Below, piece by piece: positions 1 to 10,752 of a DNA stretch of 64,000 nt. A model generated the notes under the pieces. That model did not search any database and had not been told where the DNA came from. It saw nothing but the letters and a program-made list of their open reading frames with translations. Position numbers and translations under genes: made by a program. The stretch's first letter is position 1. Each line of letters starts with the position of its first letter. The stretch spans positions 35,704 to 99,703 of the forward strand of contig JAIQFE010000022.1 in assembly GCA_020073445.1 (NCBI GenBank). Direction: 5' to 3'. The DNA is from Terriglobia bacterium. GTDB lineage: Bacteria; Acidobacteriota; Terriglobia; Bryobacterales; Bryobacteraceae.

Positions 1-114
1 ATGATGTTGTTCCTCTAGAAGATGGCGAACCGTGAATCACTTTCCCGGATCGCATCTAGAAGACGAGGGGGCCCTTGGACTGGTAACTACCCTCCAGGCG
101 GGATGCCCAGCGGC
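1..114. other. Window edge, no gene recognised
   Basis: These 114 bp precede the stop codon of the ABC-F gene. No gene, tRNA or clear terminator is visible. Any feature would have to extend left of the window. Confidence 0.4.
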
Positions 115-1734
115 TTACGCCGTAGCCGCTTCCTTCTGCGTTAAGAACTCGGTGTACGGACCCTTGAAGTCCTCGACCATATGGTTGTCGAAATTCCAGA
201 TGCGGGTGGCGACTTCTTCCACCAGATCGTGGTCGTGGGTGACCAGCAGGACGGTTCCGTCGTACTTCTGGAGCGCGATATTCAGGGCGTTGATCGATTC
301 CAGATCCAGATGGTTCGTCGGCTCATCCAGCATCAGGAAATTAGGCTTCTGCAGCATCAAGCGGCAGAAGATGATCCGCGCGGCTTCTCCGCCCGAAAGA
401 ACTTCGGTACGCTTGGTCGCGTCGTCCCCGCTGAAGAGCATTTGACCCAAGAGGCCGCGCAATTCCTGCTGCGACGCACTCGGTTCGAACGCGTGCAGCC
501 ATTCGATAATCGTGGAGCCCGGCCGGATGGACTCCTTGTGATCTTGCGAAAAATATCCCACCGTGACTTCATGACCCCAAGTGACCGTGCCGCCATCCAC
601 CGGAAACTCGCGTTCCGGCGCATCCACGTAACCCGTCGCATTGCGGAGCAGCGACCTCAGCATGGTGGTTTTCCCCGCACCGTTGCGCCCTAGCAGCGCG
701 ATTTTCTCACCTCGCGCGATGGACGCGTTGAAGTTCCTGATCACATGCAGATCGCCGTACGATTTTGAGAGCCCCTTTATTTCCAGGGGATGACGCCCCG
801 ATGGACGTTCATTGGCGAATTTGATGAAGGGGCGTTCGATGTTCGATCTCGCAAGAGCCGAAATCTGCAGCCGTTCCACTTCTTTCTTGCGGGAGGTGGT
901 TTGCGCGGATCGGGTACCAGCCGAGAATCTCTGGATGAACTCTTTCAGCTGTGCAATCTTCTTCTCTCGAATGGCGTTCCCGGCTTCCACGCGTTCGCGG
1001 ATCTGGGTCTTTGCGAGCACCATTTCGTCATACCCGCCGGTGTAGGTGATGATGCTTTGGTAGTCGATGTCGGCGGTATGCGTACAGACTTCATTGAGGA
1101 AATGGCGATCGTGGGAAATCACCAGCAGGCAGCCCGTATAGGCGGTCAAGTACCTTTGCAGCCAGTGCACCGACTCGAGATCGAGGTTGTTGGTGGGCTC
1201 GTCCAGCAGCAGGACGCTCGCGTTGCTAAAGAGCGCCTGCGCCAGCAGCACGCGCACCTTCTGGCCGCTCTGCAGCTCGGACATCTTGCGCTCATGCAGT
1301 TCTTCTGGAATGTCCAGGCCCTGGAGCAAAGTCGCTGCGTCCGCTTCCGCCGTGTAGCCGCCGTTATCTCCGACGATGCCTTCGAGTTCGCCCAGACGCA
1401 TGCCGTCCTCGTCGGTCAGTTCCGCCTTCGCGTAGAAGACTTCGCGCTCCTGCAACGCGTCCCATAAAGGCGCGTTCCCCATGATCACCGTATCCAGCAC
1501 CCGGTAGGCATCGAAGGCGAACTGATCCTGGCGCAGAATGCCGATCTTCTTCGGACGGGTTACGGAGCCCTTGGATGGCTCGATCTCACCGGTCAGAATT
1601 TTCATGAACGTCGACTTGCCCGATCCGTTGGGACCGGTGATCGCGTAGCGCCGTCCCTGCTGGAACGTGGTGGTTACGTCTTCGAACAAAATACGGGCGC
1701 CGAAGCGCATGGAAAGGTCGTTTACAGAGATCAA
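115..1734 (-). CDS. ABC-F family ATP-binding protein (YbiT-like)
   Basis: A soluble protein of 539 aa with two fused ABC ATPase domains and no membrane segment, as in the ABC-F family, whose members act on ribosomes rather than as transporters. Domain 1 has Walker A GPNGSGKST near residue 35, a signature-like LQSGQKVRVLLAQAL and Walker B LLLDEPTNNLDL. A charged linker follows at about residues 240-300. Domain 2 has GRNGAGKTT, LSGGEAARIIF and LMLDEPTNHLDL. Length and the N-terminus resemble YbiT (about 530 aa), so a housekeeping translation factor is more likely than antibiotic protection. The start is TTG. A TATAAT box on this strand (1795-1790) would give a leader of roughly 50 nt. Confidence 0.93.
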   Translation of the reverse strand: MISVNDLSMRFGARILFEDVTTTFQQGRRYAITGPNGSGKSTFMKILTGEIEPSKGSVTRPKKIGILRQDQFAFDAYRVLDTVIMGNAPLWDALQEREVFYAKAELTDEDGMRLGELEGIVGDNGGYTAEADAATLLQGLDIPEELHERKMSELQSGQKVRVLLAQALFSNASVLLLDEPTNNLDLESVHWLQRYLTAYTGCLLVISHDRHFLNEVCTHTADIDYQSIITYTGGYDEMVLAKTQIRERVEAGNAIREKKIAQLKEFIQRFSAGTRSAQTTSRKKEVERLQISALARSNIERPFIKFANERPSGRHPLEIKGLSKSYGDLHVIRNFNASIARGEKIALLGRNGAGKTTMLRSLLRNATGYVDAPEREFPVDGGTVTWGHEVTVGYFSQDHKESIRPGSTIIEWLHAFEPSASQQELRGLLGQMLFSGDDATKRTEVLSGGEAARIIFCRLMLQKPNFLMLDEPTNHLDLESINALNIALQKYDGTVLLVTHDHDLVEEVATRIWNFDNHMVEDFKGPYTEFLTQKEAATA

Positions 1735-1780
1735 AATAGAGGTCTTTGCTAGGGTTGGGGATAAAGCCGATTTCAGCGAC

Positions 1781-1795
1781 TACAATGCCATTATA
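1781..1795. promoter_or_regulatory. Divergent -10 boxes between the ABC-F gene and the kinase gene
   Basis: The plus strand carries TACAAT at 1781-1786, pointing at the kinase gene. The minus strand carries TATAAT at 1795-1790, pointing at the ABC-F gene. The two are back to back in the 116-bp intergenic gap. No convincing -35 boxes were found. This is inference from consensus only. Confidence 0.4.
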
Positions 1796-1850
1796 CCGCG
1801 TTGGTCGCGGGAAATCGCCTAGAATGGCAGCCATGGACGGTTTGTAACGT

Positions 1851-3290
1851 TTGAGGCAACGCATACTTCGGTTGTTACTGTCGCTCGCCGGCGTGCTGTT
1901 GCTGACCTGGGCTGGCGACAGCCTGTTACCGGTCAATGCCACCACCATTGGCTTCGCGTACCTGATGCTGGTGCTGCTCATCGCCAGCCTCTGGGGATTT
2001 TTCGAAGCCGCGCTCGCTTCCGTCGCCGCCACGCTCACGTTCAATTACTTCTTCTTGCCGCCGGTGGGTGAATTCACCATCGCGGATCCACAGAACTGGG
2101 TGGCGCTTTTCAGTTTTCTGACAACGGCGCTCGTCGCCAGCCGCCTGTCGGGCGAGGTGAAGCGCCGGGCGCAGGACGCCCTGGCGCGGCAACAAGACTT
2201 GGAGCGCTTGTACACCTTCAGCCGGGCGATCCTGCTGATCGATAACACCGAACCCTTTCCCAAACAACTGGTTCGGAAGCTGGCCGACATCTTCGAGCTG
2301 AGCGCTGCGGTATTGTATGAGCGCAGGGCGGAGGAGTTTTACCGGGCCGGTCCCTCGGATTTCGACGGCCTCGATGATCAGCTTCGCGACGCGGCCTTGC
2401 AGGGCACGTCATTCGCCGATGCCAAGCACCAGCGGGTGATCACGGCTGTGCGTCTGGGATCGGAACCGATTGCGGGGCTGGCTCTTCAGGGAGCTCAGAT
2501 GCCGGATGCCGTACTCCAGGGAATCGCCAACCTGGTGGCTATTGGATTGGAACGGGCGCGGGCGCAAGATCTCGCTTCTCAGATCGAGGCCGCGCGCCGC
2601 AGCGAAAAGCTTCGAACCACCCTGCTGGACGCGATGGCGCATGAGTTCAAGACGCCACTGACATCCATCATGGCCGCCACCACCGCCCTGATGTCGAATC
2701 CCGACCAGCCCGCGAGCAGCAAATCGGAGCTGGTCAAGATCGCCGATGAGGAAGCCAAACATCTCAATGAGCTCATCGACGATGCCGTGGAGATGGGACG
2801 GCTGGACACGGCGAACATTCAGCTCCACACGGAACCCTCGAACGTCGGCGAGCTTGTTCGCGAGGTGGTCGCCTCCATGCACAATGTGATCGATGGACGC
2901 CCCCTGAACGTGGTCTACGACGATCACCCGCCGACAGCTCCCGTCGATCGAAGGTTGGTCAAGCTGGCGATCAAGCAACTTGTCGACAATGCTCTGAAGT
3001 ATTCTCCGCCCGACACCCCGGTAACCATCCATGTACACAACGGCAACGGGGTCACGGTGACGGTAACCGATCAAGGAAAGGGGATACCTGTCCACGAGCA
3101 GGCGCGCATTTTCGAACGCCTGTATAGGAGCCCCTCCGTGCAGAATCAGATACCGGGCTCGGGCTTGGGTTTGAGCATCGCCCAGAACATCGTGCGGGCG
3201 CATCATGGAGATCTGGCCGTGGCCAGCCGGCCCGGGGAAACCACTTTTAAACTGACGTTTCCGGCGGATCGAAAGGCAGGGCAGAGTTGA
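1851..3290 (+). CDS. KdpD-type membrane sensor histidine kinase lacking the N-terminal KdpD/Usp domains
   Basis: A 479-aa kinase corresponding to the C-terminal half of classical KdpD. Residues about 8-105 hold closely spaced hydrophobic segments of the DUF4118 four-helix type, followed by a GAF-like region (about 125-235). The kinase core has H-box LLDAMAHEFKTPLTSI, N-box KQLVDNALKYSPP, G1 VTDQGKGIP, F-box IFERLYR and G2 GSGLGLSI. Classical KdpD is about 890 aa and begins with an ATP-binding KdpD domain and a Usp domain. Those are absent here but occur as two separate proteins at 9652-11862. The start is TTG, set by an in-frame TAA just upstream at 1845. The stop overlaps the start of the KdpE-like gene by 4 bp, so the two are translationally coupled. 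Confidence 0.9.
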   Translation: MRQRILRLLLSLAGVLLLTWAGDSLLPVNATTIGFAYLMLVLLIASLWGFFEAALASVAATLTFNYFFLPPVGEFTIADPQNWVALFSFLTTALVASRLSGEVKRRAQDALARQQDLERLYTFSRAILLIDNTEPFPKQLVRKLADIFELSAAVLYERRAEEFYRAGPSDFDGLDDQLRDAALQGTSFADAKHQRVITAVRLGSEPIAGLALQGAQMPDAVLQGIANLVAIGLERARAQDLASQIEAARRSEKLRTTLLDAMAHEFKTPLTSIMAATTALMSNPDQPASSKSELVKIADEEAKHLNELIDDAVEMGRLDTANIQLHTEPSNVGELVREVVASMHNVIDGRPLNVVYDDHPPTAPVDRRLVKLAIKQLVDNALKYSPPDTPVTIHVHNGNGVTVTVTDQGKGIPVHEQARIFERLYRSPSVQNQIPGSGLGLSIAQNIVRAHHGDLAVASRPGETTFKLTFPADRKAGQS

Positions 3291-3988
3291 GCGCGGGCCG
3301 CATTCTTGTCGTTGACGATGAACCTCAGATCCGGCGCATCATGCGCACCACTCTGACCGGCGCCGGCTACGAAGTGGACGATGCCAAGACCGGTGAGGAA
3401 GCGCTCGTGAAGATGCGCGACTTCCGCCCGGATCTCGTCCTGCTGGATATCAACATGCCCGGAATGGGTGGCTTGGCGGCGTGCCGCGAAATTCGCGCCG
3501 ACCCGAATATCGCCATCATCATGCTCACCGTTCACAACACCGAGGCCGATAAGGTCGAGGCTCTGGACGCCGGCGCCGATGACTTCGTCACGAAGCCGTT
3601 CAGCACTCCGGAACTCCTTGCCCGGATACGTGCGGCCTTGCGGCGCCTTCCTGTAACGCAATCGTCACCTGGCAGGCTCAAGGTCGGGCAACTCACCATC
3701 GATTTCGACGCACGAACGGTGACGCAAGGAGGGAAGGCATCCCACCTGACCCCTAAAGAGCTGGATCTGCTTAGATACCTCACGCAGCACGCCAACGAAG
3801 CGGTGCCGCATCGCGAGCTCCTGCAAGCAGTCTGGGGACCCGACTATGGCGATCAGGTCGACTATCTTCGTGCGTTCATCAAGAGCCTGCGGAAGAAGAT
3901 CGAGCCGAATCCGGAGCAACCCCACTACATCACGACCGAGCCATGGGTCGGATACCGCTTCAACGGCACGCCCGACGCCCATAACTGA
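3287..3988 (+). CDS. kdpE: Response regulator KdpE
   Basis: A 233-aa OmpR/PhoB-type regulator. The receiver domain has the acidic pocket VVDDEP, the phospho-acceptor in LVLLDINMPGM and the conserved lysine in VTKPFS. From about residue 125 there is a winged-helix DNA-binding domain (LTPKELDLLRYL, with a GYRF-type C-terminal hairpin). KdpE activates the kdpFABC genes when potassium is limiting, and the kdp structural genes begin about 0.6 kb downstream on the same strand. The TTG start overlaps the upstream kinase stop (TTGA), so kinase and regulator are co-produced. Confidence 0.92.
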   Translation: MSAGRILVVDDEPQIRRIMRTTLTGAGYEVDDAKTGEEALVKMRDFRPDLVLLDINMPGMGGLAACREIRADPNIAIIMLTVHNTEADKVEALDAGADDFVTKPFSTPELLARIRAALRRLPVTQSSPGRLKVGQLTIDFDARTVTQGGKASHLTPKELDLLRYLTQHANEAVPHRELLQAVWGPDYGDQVDYLRAFIKSLRKKIEPNPEQPHYITTEPWVGYRFNGTPDAHN

Positions 3989-4048
3989 GCGGTTTGGCGC
4001 ACCTTCCACCGTTCGGACCGCGCTGGACGTGGCAGCTAACTTGCTCTA

Positions 4049-4067
4049 ATCCAGGGCATTCCTGGAT
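4049..4067 (+). terminator. Hairpin between kdpE and the kdp structural genes
   Basis: A 7-bp stem ATCCAGG / CCTGGAT with a 5-nt loop is followed after a short AT-rich spacer by a T-run (4076-4081). It may end the kinase-kdpE transcript, or act as an attenuator in the leader of the kdp operon. The T-tract is not immediately adjacent, which lowers confidence. Confidence 0.45.
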
Positions 4068-4147
4068 CTTAATAACTTTTTCATGGCTTCTCTATGACTT
4101 CTTCAGGCCTTGAGGAATATTCTCAGGACGTGGGAGGGCAAAAGAAA

Positions 4148-4612
4148 ATGTCACTCGCGATTGAGAAACGCTTGGTGCCGGCAACTGGACGCCCGGCCCA
4201 GCACATCGGGGAAGAGACAGATCAGAAGTTAAACATCGCCGTGGTGTTTACTTCCGTGGCTTCGACGCTCGCGGCCTTGAAGGAAGCCGGCAACCTGGCC
4301 AGCAGCCTGGGCGCGCGGATCAAGCTCCTGGTGCCGCAGGTGGTGCCGTATCCTCTCCCGCTGGAAACTCCGCCGGTCCCGGTGGAGTTCAACGAGAACC
4401 GCTTTCGTGTCATCGCCAACGAAAGCCCGGTGGAAACGAGCGTGCAAATCTATCTGTGCCGCGACCGGGTGGAGATGTTGTTGCAGACGTTGAACCCCGG
4501 TTCCCCGGTGGTGATCGGCGGCTGTAAGAAGTGGTGGCCCACTACCGAAAGGCTGCTGGCTCGCCGCCTGCGGCAGGCCGGCCACAAAGTGATTTTTATC
4601 GAAACGGAGTAA
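4148..4612 (+). CDS. Usp-like (HUP-fold) protein of the kdp locus
   Basis: Product of about 154 aa. From roughly residue 30 it has an alternating hydrophobic beta/alpha pattern (LNIAVVFTSVASTLAALKE, then IKLLVPQVVPY, then PVVIGG, then VIFIETE) typical of universal-stress-protein-like folds. I do not see a clear ATP-binding GxxG motif. The ATG at 4148 follows GGGAGG by about 10 nt. An in-frame ATG at 4094 would add 18 residues but has no ribosome binding site. It is followed by a tiny membrane peptide and kdpFABC, so it probably takes part in potassium-uptake control, perhaps substituting for or interacting with the Usp domain of KdpD (inference). Confidence 0.7.
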   Translation: MSLAIEKRLVPATGRPAQHIGEETDQKLNIAVVFTSVASTLAALKEAGNLASSLGARIKLLVPQVVPYPLPLETPPVPVEFNENRFRVIANESPVETSVQIYLCRDRVEMLLQTLNPGSPVVIGGCKKWWPTTERLLARRLRQAGHKVIFIETE

Positions 4613-4617
4613 GCCAA

Positions 4618-4701
4618 ATGCTTGACCTGTTCTATATCGCTATCGGCTGCGGATTTTTGCTGGTTTGCTGGGTCTTCACGAAGGCCTGCGACAAGCTTTG
4701 A
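4618..4701 (+). CDS. 27-residue single-span membrane peptide upstream of kdpF
   Basis: This short reading frame starts 5 nt after the Usp-like gene stop. It encodes a short acidic N-terminus, one hydrophobic span (about residues 4-20, FYIAIGCGFLLVCWVF) and a charged tail ending KACDKL. Size and topology match KdpF, yet a separate kdpF follows at 4756. Similar mini-proteins in this position are, from memory, seen in other kdp operons of related bacteria. It may be a second KdpF-like stabilising peptide of the Kdp complex (inference). Confidence 0.6.
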   Translation: MLDLFYIAIGCGFLLVCWVFTKACDKL

Positions 4702-4709
4702 TTGATTTA

Positions 4710-4743
4710 GCTCGCACGACGGAGCCTGCGGCCCTGTGCGAGC
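4710..4743 (+). promoter_or_regulatory. Stem-loop next to the kdpF ribosome binding site
   Basis: A perfect 8-bp inverted repeat GCTCGCAC (4710-4717) / GTGCGAGC (4736-4743) encloses an 18-nt loop. The right arm ends directly before the kdpF Shine-Dalgarno (GGGAGGA, 4744-4750). It could tune kdpF translation or protect a processed mRNA end. There is no U-tract, so it is unlikely to be a terminator. Confidence 0.5.
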
Positions 4744-4755
4744 GGGAGGAACTTT

Positions 4756-4839
4756 ATGGATTACATCATTGCTGGAATCGCGTCGTTAGGACTGTTTGTT
4801 TACCTGATCTACGCGCTGCTTCGTCCGGAGAAGTTCTAA
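4756..4839 (+). CDS. kdpF: Potassium-transporting ATPase subunit KdpF
   Basis: A 27-aa single-pass membrane peptide with the family pattern: a short N-terminus, a hydrophobic span ([19 protein letters not shown]) and a C-terminal RPEKF, matching the RPE-x-F ending usual for KdpF. It follows a strong ribosome binding site (GGGAGGA) and lies 10 nt before kdpA. KdpF stabilises the KdpABC complex in the inner membrane. Confidence 0.9.
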   Translation: MDYIIAGIASLGLFVYLIYALLRPEKF

Positions 4840-4849
4840 GGAAACCTTT

Positions 4850-6652
4850 ATGACTAGCATTGGAGTTTTACAAATCGCAATCTTCTTGGGGCTGATTCTC
4901 GTTTGCACCAAGCCCCTCGGCGCGTTCATGGCGAAGGTGTTCGAAGGAGAGCGGACCTTTCTGCATCCGGTCCTGCGGTGGCTCGAAGTGCTCACCTACA
5001 AGGTTATCGGCGTGAAGGAAGAGGTCGAGCAGCGCTGGACAACATACACTGCTGCGCTGCTGAGCTTCAGCATCTTCGGGTTTCTGCTGGTCTATGCCAT
5101 CCAGCGATTGCAGGGATTCCTCCCCTTTAATCCCCAGCACTTTGGAGCGGCGCAGATTCCTCCGGATCTGGCGTTCAATACGTCTACCAGCTTCGTCACC
5201 AACACGAACTGGCAGGCCTATGTCGGCGAGGCGACGGTCAGCTATTTCGTGCAGATGGCGGTTCTGGCAGTCCAGAATTTCGCTTCAGCTGCGGCCGGTA
5301 TCGCTGTGGCCGTGGCGTTGATTCGAGGGTTCTCCCGTCAAGAGAAGAAGACCATCGGCAACTTCTGGGTGGATGTGACGCGCGCCACAGTCTACGTGCT
5401 GCTGCCGATCTCCATCATCGGCGCTCTTCTTCTTGTTTCGCAGGGCGTGGTTCAGAATCTGCATCCCTACACCGACGTAACCACGATGGAGGGTGCAAAA
5501 CAGACTATCGCGCAGGGGCCGGTTGCTTCGCAGGAAGTAATCAAGCAGCTGGGGACCAACGGCGGAGGCTTCTTCAACGCCAACTCTGCGCATCCGTTCG
5601 AAAATCCGACGCCGCTTAGCAATCTGTTGCAGATGTTCCTGATCTTCGTGATCCCGGCCGCGCTGACATACACCTTCGGCAAGATGGTCGGGGATACGCG
5701 GCAAGGCTGGGCGATATTCGCGGCCTTCTCGGCCATGTTCCTGATCGGCGTATTCGTCTGCTACCACTTCGAGCAGGCCGGTAATCCGATCCTCGGGAAC
5801 CTAGGCGTCCAAACGGCCGCGACGTCGGGCCAATCCGGCGGCAATATGGAGGGCAAGGAGACCCGCTTCGGGATTGCCAACTCCGCTCTCTTCGCTACCG
5901 TCACTACGGACGCCAGCTGTGGCGCGGTCAACAGCATGCACGACAGCTACACGCCCATCGGCGGCCTGGTTCCGATCTTCAACATGATGACCGGAGAAGT
6001 CATCTTCGGCGGCGTTGGCGCTGGCTTGTACGGCATTCTTCTTTACTGCATCCTGGCGGTATTCATCGCCGGCCTGATGGTGGGACGGACGCCGGAATAC
6101 CTCGGCAAGAAGATCGAGCAGAAGGAAGTCAAGATGGCCATGCTGGCCGTGGTCGCCACCGCGTTCAGCGTTCTGGTTTTCGCCGCGCTGAGTGATGTCA
6201 TTACCTTCCAAGCGAAAGGCTACTGGAATCCCCAGGGCGCTCCGACCGCCAACCTCAACAATAGCGGACCGCACGGATTCGACGAGATCCTGTACGCCTA
6301 CACCAGCAGCACCGCCAACAACGGCAGCGCCTTCGCCGGTATCACCGTGAACACGCCCTGGTACGACCTCACGACAGGGCTGGCGCAGCTGATCGGCCGG
6401 TTCCTGTTCCTGATTCCGCTGCTGGCAGCGGCCGGGAGCCTGGTCGCGAAGAAAAAGATTCCCGAAACTGCGGGAACATTCCCGACGCACGGCCCATTAT
6501 TCGTGGGCCTGCTGGTGGGAACTGTCATCATCGTCGGCGCGCTGACCTTCTTCCCGGCGCTTTCGCTGGGGCCGATTGTCGAACATTACCTGATGCATAG
6601 CGGCAAGCTCTTCTCCTTCATTCTGCTGCCCGCTCAGGGGATTTGGAGCTAG
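4850..6652 (+). CDS. kdpA: Potassium-transporting ATPase potassium-binding subunit KdpA
   Basis: A 600-aa polytopic membrane protein of the K+-transporter superfamily, somewhat longer than E. coli KdpA (557 aa). The selectivity-filter repeats are recognisable: [31 protein letters not shown] and [19 protein letters not shown]. KdpA forms the selective pore that receives periplasmic K+ and passes it to the P-type pump. It sits between kdpF and kdpB in the standard order. Extra length lies partly in a loop near residues 460-500. Confidence 0.97.
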   Translation: MTSIGVLQIAIFLGLILVCTKPLGAFMAKVFEGERTFLHPVLRWLEVLTYKVIGVKEEVEQRWTTYTAALLSFSIFGFLLVYAIQRLQGFLPFNPQHFGAAQIPPDLAFNTSTSFVTNTNWQAYVGEATVSYFVQMAVLAVQNFASAAAGIAVAVALIRGFSRQEKKTIGNFWVDVTRATVYVLLPISIIGALLLVSQGVVQNLHPYTDVTTMEGAKQTIAQGPVASQEVIKQLGTNGGGFFNANSAHPFENPTPLSNLLQMFLIFVIPAALTYTFGKMVGDTRQGWAIFAAFSAMFLIGVFVCYHFEQAGNPILGNLGVQTAATSGQSGGNMEGKETRFGIANSALFATVTTDASCGAVNSMHDSYTPIGGLVPIFNMMTGEVIFGGVGAGLYGILLYCILAVFIAGLMVGRTPEYLGKKIEQKEVKMAMLAVVATAFSVLVFAALSDVITFQAKGYWNPQGAPTANLNNSGPHGFDEILYAYTSSTANNGSAFAGITVNTPWYDLTTGLAQLIGRFLFLIPLLAAAGSLVAKKKIPETAGTFPTHGPLFVGLLVGTVIIVGALTFFPALSLGPIVEHYLMHSGKLFSFILLPAQGIWS

Positions 6653-6654
6653 TC

Positions 6655-8799
<2,145 letters not shown>

Positions 8800-8811
8800 G
8801 GGAGAAATACC

Positions 8812-9552
8812 ATGTGGGAACAAATCTTACCAGGACTTAGAATCAAGATCTTCATGACGGTCGTGCTGGGGGTGATCTACCCGCTCGCGATGACCGGCAT
8901 CTCCCAGGTCATCTTTCCGAAGCAGGCGAACGGAAGCCTGATTACATCCGGCGATAAAGTGATCGGCTCGGAACTTATCGGCCAGACGTTCAGCAAGCCC
9001 GAGTATTTTCACGGGCGGCCGTCCTCCGCGGGCAGTGGGTACGATGCGTCGGCGAGCAGCGGCTCGAACCTCGGACCGACCAGTGCCAAGCTCATCCACG
9101 GCACCACCAAAATGGACGACAAGAAGAACGAGGTCGTCGATTTCGACGGCATCAACCTTCGCATCGTGCATTACTGCCTGGACAATGACATCGCCTATGA
9201 ATCTTCGGTGCCCCTGGACCAGTTCAAGGACGCCAAAGGTGACCTTGATGAGGTAAAGCTGATCAAGGCCTTTAATGACGACAAAGCGCCGCTAGTATTC
9301 ACGCCTAAGGCTCCGATTCCTGCGGATGCGGTAACGGCGTCCGCCAGCGGGCTCGATCCGCAAATCAGTCCGGATTTTGCGCACGCGCAAGCCGCCCGGG
9401 TGGCCAAAACTCGAGGCATTCCAGTGGATCAGGCGAACCAGTTGGTCGCCCGCTTTACCGAGCGCCCCGATCTTGGACTGCTCGGCGAACCCAGAGTCAA
9501 CGTGCTGAAGCTCAACCTGGCCCTGGATCAGCAGTTCCCGGTCAAGAAATAA
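8812..9552 (+). CDS. kdpC: Potassium-transporting ATPase subunit KdpC (with an insertion)
   Basis: A 246-aa protein with one N-terminal membrane span (about residues 10-33) and a periplasmic domain. Core KdpC motifs are present: FHGRPSSAGSGYDASASSGSNL, shown here only as FHGRPS and SSGSNL, then VTASASGLDPQISP and RVNVLKLNLALD near the C-terminus. KdpC is usually about 190 aa. Here roughly 50 extra residues lie between the GSNL motif and VTASASGLD, including an Asp/Lys-rich stretch. KdpC increases the ATP affinity of KdpB. It begins 12 nt after kdpB with RBS GGGAG. Confidence 0.95.
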   Translation: MWEQILPGLRIKIFMTVVLGVIYPLAMTGISQVIFPKQANGSLITSGDKVIGSELIGQTFSKPEYFHGRPSSAGSGYDASASSGSNLGPTSAKLIHGTTKMDDKKNEVVDFDGINLRIVHYCLDNDIAYESSVPLDQFKDAKGDLDEVKLIKAFNDDKAPLVFTPKAPIPADAVTASASGLDPQISPDFAHAQAARVAKTRGIPVDQANQLVARFTERPDLGLLGEPRVNVLKLNLALDQQFPVKK

Positions 9553-9651
9553 GGGAGCCAAAATAGTAACCAGCCATGATGGTGATCGGCGAAGCTGTTT
9601 ATGCTGGAAGTGCTACGGTAAGCCACAGGAGCACCACGCCGAAGGCCCAAC

Positions 9652-10749
9652 ATGCCCGCTGAGATCCGCCGGAAAACGCCCGAGGATTATCTTCGCGAAT
9701 GTCAGGCCGAGGAGGAGGCGAATGCTTCTCAGAAGAAGGGCCATCTCAAGATCATCCTTGGCTACGCGTCCGGAGTGGGGAAGTCCTTCCGGATGCTGGA
9801 TGAGGCGCGCCGCCGCAGGGAACGCGGCCAGGACGTTGTCGTAGGGGCGATGCAATCGCAGGTCCCCGCAGAAGTTGAGCCGCTCCTGCGAAAACTCGAG
9901 GTGGTGCCGCTGGTAAATGTGGGCGGCGCGACCGCCATCGACGTAACGGCGTTGATTCAGCGCCACCCGGCGGTTTGTATCATCGATGGTCTGGCTTATG
10001 ACAACCCACCGGGCTCGCGGAACCCCACGCGCTGGCAGGATGTGAAGGACCTGCTGGAGGCCGGTATTAACGTAGTCGCCTCCATCAACATCCAATACAT
10101 TGACGAACTCCGCGAACGGGTGGAAGCCATCACCGGCAAGCATGTGGATCAGACCGTCCCGCTTTCCTTCATCCAGAGCGCGGACGAAGTCGAAATTGTG
10201 GATGCCCCTCCGGAAGCGCCCATGGAGCGCTCTGCGGACGAACAGGTAGAAATCCGGAAGCGCGAAGACAGGCTATCGAAGTTGCGGGAATTGGCTTTGG
10301 TGATCACCGCGGATATCGTCGATCATCAGCTGAGCGATTACCTGGAGCGGCATGCGATTAAGCAACATTTCGGCGCGCACGAACGGATCCTGGTGTGTAT
10401 CACTCCTCGCGCAAACTTGCAGGAGATGATGGAAATCGCTCAGATTACCGCTCGGAGATTTCACGGAGACCTGATCGTGGCGTACGTCAGGCAACCGAAT
10501 ATTTCCCCTGAGGATCAGTCCGCCCTGGACGCGCGACTGGCGATTGCGAACGCCGCAGGCGCGCACATCGAAATTCTGGAGGGTGCTGACCCGGCAGACG
10601 CAATCCTCACGTTCGCAAGGTCTCGAGGTATCACGCAGCTTTTTGTCGGTCATAGCCAGCGCACGGGGCTTGCGCGGCTAAAGGGCAGCCCGCTCGACAA
10701 GTTGATATGGGAAGGCCACGGCATTGATGTGTGCGTGTTCCCCCAATAG
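9652..10749 (+). CDS. Free-standing KdpD N-terminal domain + Usp protein, copy 1 (degenerate Walker B)
   Basis: A 365-aa soluble protein made only of the sensory half of KdpD. The KdpD ATP-binding domain spans about residues 22-225 and starts with the P-loop GYASGVGKS. A Usp-type domain follows (about 245-365: ERILVCITPR, then TQLFVGHSQRTG). There are no membrane or kinase parts. The Walker B region reads CIIDGLAYDN where the family, including copy 2, has D-E-x-x-H-x-N, so a conserved Glu is replaced by Gly and the His by Tyr. It may therefore bind but not hydrolyse ATP. It lies about 100 bp after kdpC and 3 bp before copy 2, and presumably regulates the KdpD-type kinase at 1851 in trans (inference). 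Confidence 0.88.
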   Translation: MPAEIRRKTPEDYLRECQAEEEANASQKKGHLKIILGYASGVGKSFRMLDEARRRRERGQDVVVGAMQSQVPAEVEPLLRKLEVVPLVNVGGATAIDVTALIQRHPAVCIIDGLAYDNPPGSRNPTRWQDVKDLLEAGINVVASINIQYIDELRERVEAITGKHVDQTVPLSFIQSADEVEIVDAPPEAPMERSADEQVEIRKREDRLSKLRELALVITADIVDHQLSDYLERHAIKQHFGAHERILVCITPRANLQEMMEIAQITARRFHGDLIVAYVRQPNISPEDQSALDARLAIANAAGAHIEILEGADPADAILTFARSRGITQLFVGHSQRTGLARLKGSPLDKLIWEGHGIDVCVFPQ

Positions 10750-10752
10750 CAC

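Noticed and set aside
2409..3206. 265-codon frame on the minus strand
   Set aside because: It is fully antisense to the histidine kinase core, whose H, N, F and G boxes are intact.
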